From the NCBI GenBank assembly GCA_964403565.1, contig CAYOFV010000043.1, forward strand, positions 1-8,387: a DNA stretch of 8,387 nt. Reading direction: 5' to 3'. The notes below the pieces were generated by a model. That model was given only the letters and a program-made list of their open reading frames with translations. It made no database searches and was not told the DNA's origin. Positions 5,772-8,387 of this stretch are shown piece by piece. This DNA comes from Thioglobus_B sp964403565 (GTDB taxonomy: Bacteria > Pseudomonadota > Gammaproteobacteria > PS1 > Pseudothioglobaceae). A program made the translations under genes and the position numbers. Within the stretch, counting starts at the first letter, position 1. Each line of letters starts with the position of its first letter.

Positions 5772-6965
5772 TTAAAACGGCAAGAATTTATTCTGCTTAG
5801 ATTCAGTCAAATGATGAGAAATTATGTATTTAATCGGCGGAAACTTCTCCGCAAACTTCAGCACAAGCTTTCTTACCTGTTTGAGTACTGGAGCATCGTT
5901 AGTAAATAGCGCAACCACTCCATTTGTTCCAAAGAACATCAAGCGTGTTAAGTTTATATGCTTCTTCTCATACAGTTTTAATAGTGCATCAGAGCCAATG
6001 TCTTGCCCATGCTCTAAAGCCTCTTTGACCAAATTAGCTAATATATCCTGCCCTCTTAGACCTAAGTTAAACCCATGTGCAGTAACTGGATGCATACCAA
6101 CCGAAGCATCGCCAATTAGTGCAAACCTCTTAGCCACAAACGTTTGTGCATGTGTACCAATCAGTGGATAAGAATGCCTAACACTATCTTGCGTCATAGC
6201 TCCAAACTCACCTTTAAAGAACTTAGTTACGTATTCGTTAAACTCACTCTCTGACATATCTAACATCTTTTGTGACTCGTTAGTTTTAACCGTAAGTACA
6301 ATTGATGAAGCATTGCCAACCATTGGTAGTAGAGCAAAAGTTTTTCCGTAATCGAAACACTCTAAAGCCACATTATTATGTGGTTTTTCATGCTGCATTT
6401 TAGTAACAATCATCACCTTAGAAAAATCCTTCATCAGTGTTGGAATTCCAACTTTACGACGAATATCTGAAAAACGCGAATCTGCAGCTACAACTAATTT
6501 GGTTTTAATATTTTCACCATCATCTAAAAATACTGTTGATTCACTGCCGCCCTGGTCAACATCTTTAACTAAGGCATCAACTCTTAAATCAATATTTTTA
6601 GCATCTTTTGCTCTGTCGTATAAAGCCTTGCGTATTAGGTAGTTTGGCACAAGATAACCAAGTGCATTAATTTCTTTATAATCTGGCTTAAAGTTAAGTA
6701 AAGATGGTGAGTCACCATCAAAAACCTTAGCCTCTTTAAGTGGAGAAACTTGGGTTTGATCAATCAATTCCCAAACTTTGAGTTTTTTTAAAATTTTTAC
6801 TGATAAATGTGTAAGAGCAATTTCTCTACCGTCTTCTTTTGGATTGGCAATATTATCCATATCACTACGCTCCAAAACCAATACGTTAGTATCAGTTCCA
6901 ATCATAGATGCAGCAAAGCTTAACCCTGCAGGACCACTACCAATTATTACAATATCGTATTTCAT
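5772..6965 (-). CDS. ubiM: FAD-dependent ubiquinone-biosynthesis hydroxylase, UbiH/Coq6 family, probably UbiM
   Basis: A 397-residue class A flavoprotein monooxygenase that hydroxylates the aromatic ring of ubiquinone intermediates. The FAD-binding GSGPAG is at residues 9-14, the DG-type motif appears as ADSRFS (161-166), and the GD motif is IGDASVGMHPVTAHGFNLGL (284-303). DGREIALTH (45-53), LGYLVPN (102-108) and the DSRFS variant, where UbiH/UbiF/UbiI usually have DGANS, agree with my memory of the UbiM branch, which provides demethoxyubiquinol 5-hydroxylase activity in various proteobacteria. UbiH, UbiF or UbiI remain possible. The ATG at 6965 is chosen because the Rossmann strand MKYDIVIIG begins there. 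A longer in-frame start at 7040 would add 25 non-homologous residues and overlap the divergent gene. pdxH follows 9 bp downstream. Family assignment is firm, the subtype less so. Confidence 0.8.
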   Translation of the reverse strand: MKYDIVIIGSGPAGLSFAASMIGTDTNVLVLERSDMDNIANPKEDGREIALTHLSVKILKKLKVWELIDQTQVSPLKEAKVFDGDSPSLLNFKPDYKEINALGYLVPNYLIRKALYDRAKDAKNIDLRVDALVKDVDQGGSESTVFLDDGENIKTKLVVAADSRFSDIRRKVGIPTLMKDFSKVMIVTKMQHEKPHNNVALECFDYGKTFALLPMVGNASSIVLTVKTNESQKMLDMSESEFNEYVTKFFKGEFGAMTQDSVRHSYPLIGTHAQTFVAKRFALIGDASVGMHPVTAHGFNLGLRGQDILANLVKEALEHGQDIGSDALLKLYEKKHINLTRLMFFGTNGVVALFTNDAPVLKQVRKLVLKFAEKFPPIKYIISHHLTESKQNKFLPF

Positions 6966-6992
6966 TTGTGATTTATTTGCGATAATGTATTT

Positions 6993-6998
6993 ATTATA
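6993..6998 (-). promoter_or_regulatory. Candidate -10 box for the ubiM-pdxH operon
   Basis: Read on the minus strand this is a perfect TATAAT, 27 bp before the ATG at 6965, inside the 54-bp gap between the divergent genes. The -35 window (around 7016-7022) gives only weak matches to TTGACA, and the gap is AT-rich enough for chance hits, so confidence is low. Confidence 0.35.
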
Positions 6999-7019
6999 AC
7001 TAACTAATAAACTTAAACT

Positions 7020-7436
7020 TTGATTTACGTTATTATTCAATTTAGTGCAATATTTGCACTAATCATCAACACCAATATAGAAAATATTGGAATTACCTCT
7101 TGGGTTTTAATGTTTTTATCTTTGCTCGTAGGTATTACAGCACTTGTAAATATGAAAATATCTAACTTAAATATTGTGCCAAATTTAAAAGATAATCACA
7201 TACTTATAACCAACGGTATATATAACTATATTCGCCATCCAATGTATACAAGCGTGATTTTATTATGCCTAGCTTTACTATTAACCAACCTAAATACAAT
7301 CAATATCTTAATAATACTTATTCTAATTATTGATCTTCATCTAAAAGCCAACTTCGAAGAAAAATTGCTTACTCAAAGATTTTCCAACTACAAACAATAC
7401 AAAACCCAAACCTTTAGATTTCTACCTTTTCTGTAA
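7020..7436 (+). CDS. Small membrane methyltransferase, isoprenylcysteine methyltransferase/PEMT-like family
   Basis: A 138-residue integral-membrane protein with four likely hydrophobic segments (about 3-19, 26-43, 76-90 and 92-107). The family signature is present: NGIYNYIRHPMY (65-76) fits the GxYxxxRHPxY motif, and EE (113-114) followed by Y124, Y127 and a TFRFLP ending fits the SAM-binding C-terminal region of ICMT/PEMT-type enzymes. Members methylate lipids, quinones or isoprenylated or other small substrates. The substrate here cannot be told from sequence. The start is probably TTG at 7020, because an in-frame stop lies two codons upstream and the next ATG (residue 31) would remove the first membrane segment. 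It is divergent from the ubiM-like gene, and its stop lies 22 bp from the stop of the convergent Sel1-repeat gene. It is at the short end of the family. Confidence 0.75.
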   Translation: MIYVIIQFSAIFALIINTNIENIGITSWVLMFLSLLVGITALVNMKISNLNIVPNLKDNHILITNGIYNYIRHPMYTSVILLCLALLLTNLNTINILIILILIIDLHLKANFEEKLLTQRFSNYKQYKTQTFRFLPFL

Positions 7437-7458
7437 AAAAATTAATCCACTAAGTAAA

Positions 7459-8256
7459 TTATTTTAATTTATTAAACTCATTGAAATAATACTCTGCCTT
7501 AATATGATCTTTATCAACCCCTAGTCCTAGGTTATACATAAGTCCAAGTGCACCTAGAGAGTCCACATTGCCACCTTTAGCGGATTTTTTATACCAAATA
7601 ATTGCATCATCATAACTCTGGACAACTCCTTGTCCTTTTTTATACATTTCTGCTAAATAATATTGTGCTTCAACATGTCCATTTTCTCCAGAACTTTTAA
7701 ACATTTTATAAGCACTGTCAAAATCTTTGTTTTCTAAATGTTTTTTAGCTATATAAAACTGACTATTTTTATTTTCTGATTTTGCAGATTTTGCATACCA
7801 TTCATTTGCTAAAACCAAATTAGTCTTTACACCATGGCCATTTTCATACATATTAGCAAGGTTGTATTCTGCATCTGTATATCCGCCTTCGGCAGACAGT
7901 TTTATCCATTTAAATGCTGAATTAATATTGCGCTTAACTCCAACACCAAGGTAATACATAGATCCTAAATCATACTGGGATTTTGCATGACCCTTTTCTG
8001 CTGCTTTGGTTAAATATTCAATACCCTTTGCATCATTAATCTCAACGCCTTTACCGTTAATGTACAAAAATCCTAATGCATTTATCGCATCTAAATCACC
8101 AAGCTTTGCCGCATGTTCAAAAGCTGCTTTTGCTTTTTCATAATCTTTGCCAGTTACTATCGTTCCATAATAATAATCCTTTCCCCTTTGATATAAGGAC
8201 GATTCAGCAAAAACTATGTTTGATACAACTATAGAAAAAATTAGCAAATATTTCAT
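7459..8256 (-). CDS. Exported Sel1-repeat (SLR) protein of unknown partner
   Basis: A 265-residue protein with an N-terminal signal peptide (Lys2, hydrophobic residues 4-16, likely cleavage after VFA at 15-17), so it should act in the periplasm or at the cell surface. The rest is a run of Sel1-like alpha/alpha solenoid repeats. I count seven units: 20-54 (divergent), 55-90, 91-126, 127-162, 163-194 (short, lacking the central GxGV turn), 195-230 and 231-265. Good units show the pattern A-x-Y-x-L-x-x-M/L-Y-x-x-G-x-G-V, then WY or a similar pair and A-x-x-G. Such repeats mediate protein-protein contacts, and no catalytic domain is present. It starts 52 bp after the 3' end of tRNA-Val on the same strand and has no clear Shine-Dalgarno sequence. 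The binding partner cannot be inferred. Confidence 0.88.
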   Translation of the reverse strand: MKYLLIFSIVVSNIVFAESSLYQRGKDYYYGTIVTGKDYEKAKAAFEHAAKLGDLDAINALGFLYINGKGVEINDAKGIEYLTKAAEKGHAKSQYDLGSMYYLGVGVKRNINSAFKWIKLSAEGGYTDAEYNLANMYENGHGVKTNLVLANEWYAKSAKSENKNSQFYIAKKHLENKDFDSAYKMFKSSGENGHVEAQYYLAEMYKKGQGVVQSYDDAIIWYKKSAKGGNVDSLGALGLMYNLGLGVDKDHIKAEYYFNEFNKLK

Positions 8257-8308
8257 AACTGCAAATTGTAAACGATAAACAATTTCAATGATGAAAATAA
8301 CTAGATAT

Positions 8309-8385
8309 TGGTAGTCGCGAGTGAATTCGAATCACCGACCCCTACCATGTCAAGGTAGTGCTCTAACCAGCTGAGCTACGCGACT
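8309..8385 (-). tRNA. tRNA-Val (anticodon GAC)
   Basis: The complete 77-nt cloverleaf is readable on the minus strand. The acceptor stem is AGTCGCG/CGCGACT (7 bp), the D-arm GCTC/GAGC, and the anticodon stem CTACC/GGTAG around loop TTGACAT, giving anticodon GAC for valine GUC/GUU codons. A 5-nt variable region follows, then the T-arm GGTGA/TCACT (one G-U pair) with loop TTCGAAT, discriminator A and an encoded CCA. Only two bases lie upstream inside the window, so its promoter and any neighbouring tRNA are out of view. The Sel1-repeat gene begins 52 bp downstream. Confidence 0.97.
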
Positions 8386-8387
8386 AT

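Noticed and set aside
6966..7040. N-terminal extension of the FAD monooxygenase to 7040
   Set aside because: The extra 25 residues precede the Rossmann beta-strand that normally begins these proteins, and they would overlap the divergent membrane methyltransferase start.
7456..7470. AAATTA/TAATTT inverted repeat between the membrane methyltransferase and Sel1 genes as a terminator
   Set aside because: The stem is entirely A/T and there is no G/C-rich base or clean U-tract. Chance occurrence is likely in this composition.
8309..8385. tRNA-Val as an integration site for a mobile element
   Set aside because: No integrase, no duplicated tRNA 3' end and no foreign-looking genes are visible beside it. 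The flank beyond its 5' end is outside the window.

Overview
This window comes from the chromosome of an AT-rich bacterium, most likely a gammaproteobacterium. The signs are an RNase E whose catalytic residues fall at the same numbers as in E. coli, a Coq6/UbiH-family ubiquinone hydroxylase most like UbiM, a proteobacterial PdxH and short-chain Thioglobus/SUP05-like gene content. The genus assignment is inference only. The content is housekeeping. I see no transposase, integrase, CRISPR array, toxin-antitoxin pair or phage gene.

Left part (1-2127): on the minus strand, a COG1565/MidA (NDUFAF7-like) SAM methyltransferase is followed 13 bp later by uppP (undecaprenyl-diphosphatase), which runs off the left edge. 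Divergent from the methyltransferase, with only 16 bp between start codons, is a pteridine reductase of the short-chain dehydrogenase family. It has a PTR1-type Asp-Tyr-Lys triad.

Centre (2128-5135): a 324-bp non-coding leader holds a candidate extended -10 promoter, several inverted repeats and a possible pseudoknot over the ribosome binding site. It precedes rne, here a compact 626-residue RNase E with a complete catalytic half, a short amphipathic membrane-anchor candidate and a low-complexity Asn/Arg/Lys/Gln tail in place of a long scaffold. The rne stop overlaps the start of aroE (shikimate dehydrogenase) by one base, so the two probably form a translationally coupled pair.

Right-centre (5124-7436): pdxH (pyridoxamine/pyridoxine 5'-phosphate oxidase) converges on aroE with a 12-bp overlap. 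It lies 9 bp downstream of the UbiH/UbiM-type FAD monooxygenase, so these two cofactor/quinone genes look like one minus-strand operon. Divergent from the monooxygenase is a small integral-membrane methyltransferase of the isoprenylcysteine methyltransferase-like family, starting at TTG.

Right end (7437-8387): an exported Sel1-repeat protein on the minus strand, then a complete tRNA-Val(GAC) on the minus strand with an encoded CCA end. The tRNA could lie in the same transcript as the Sel1 gene, 52 bp upstream of it.

Nothing here is clearly an undescribed system. The most interesting material is the rne leader and the unusual rne 3' end. A general oddity is that only rne has a recognisable Shine-Dalgarno sequence among the nine protein starts.
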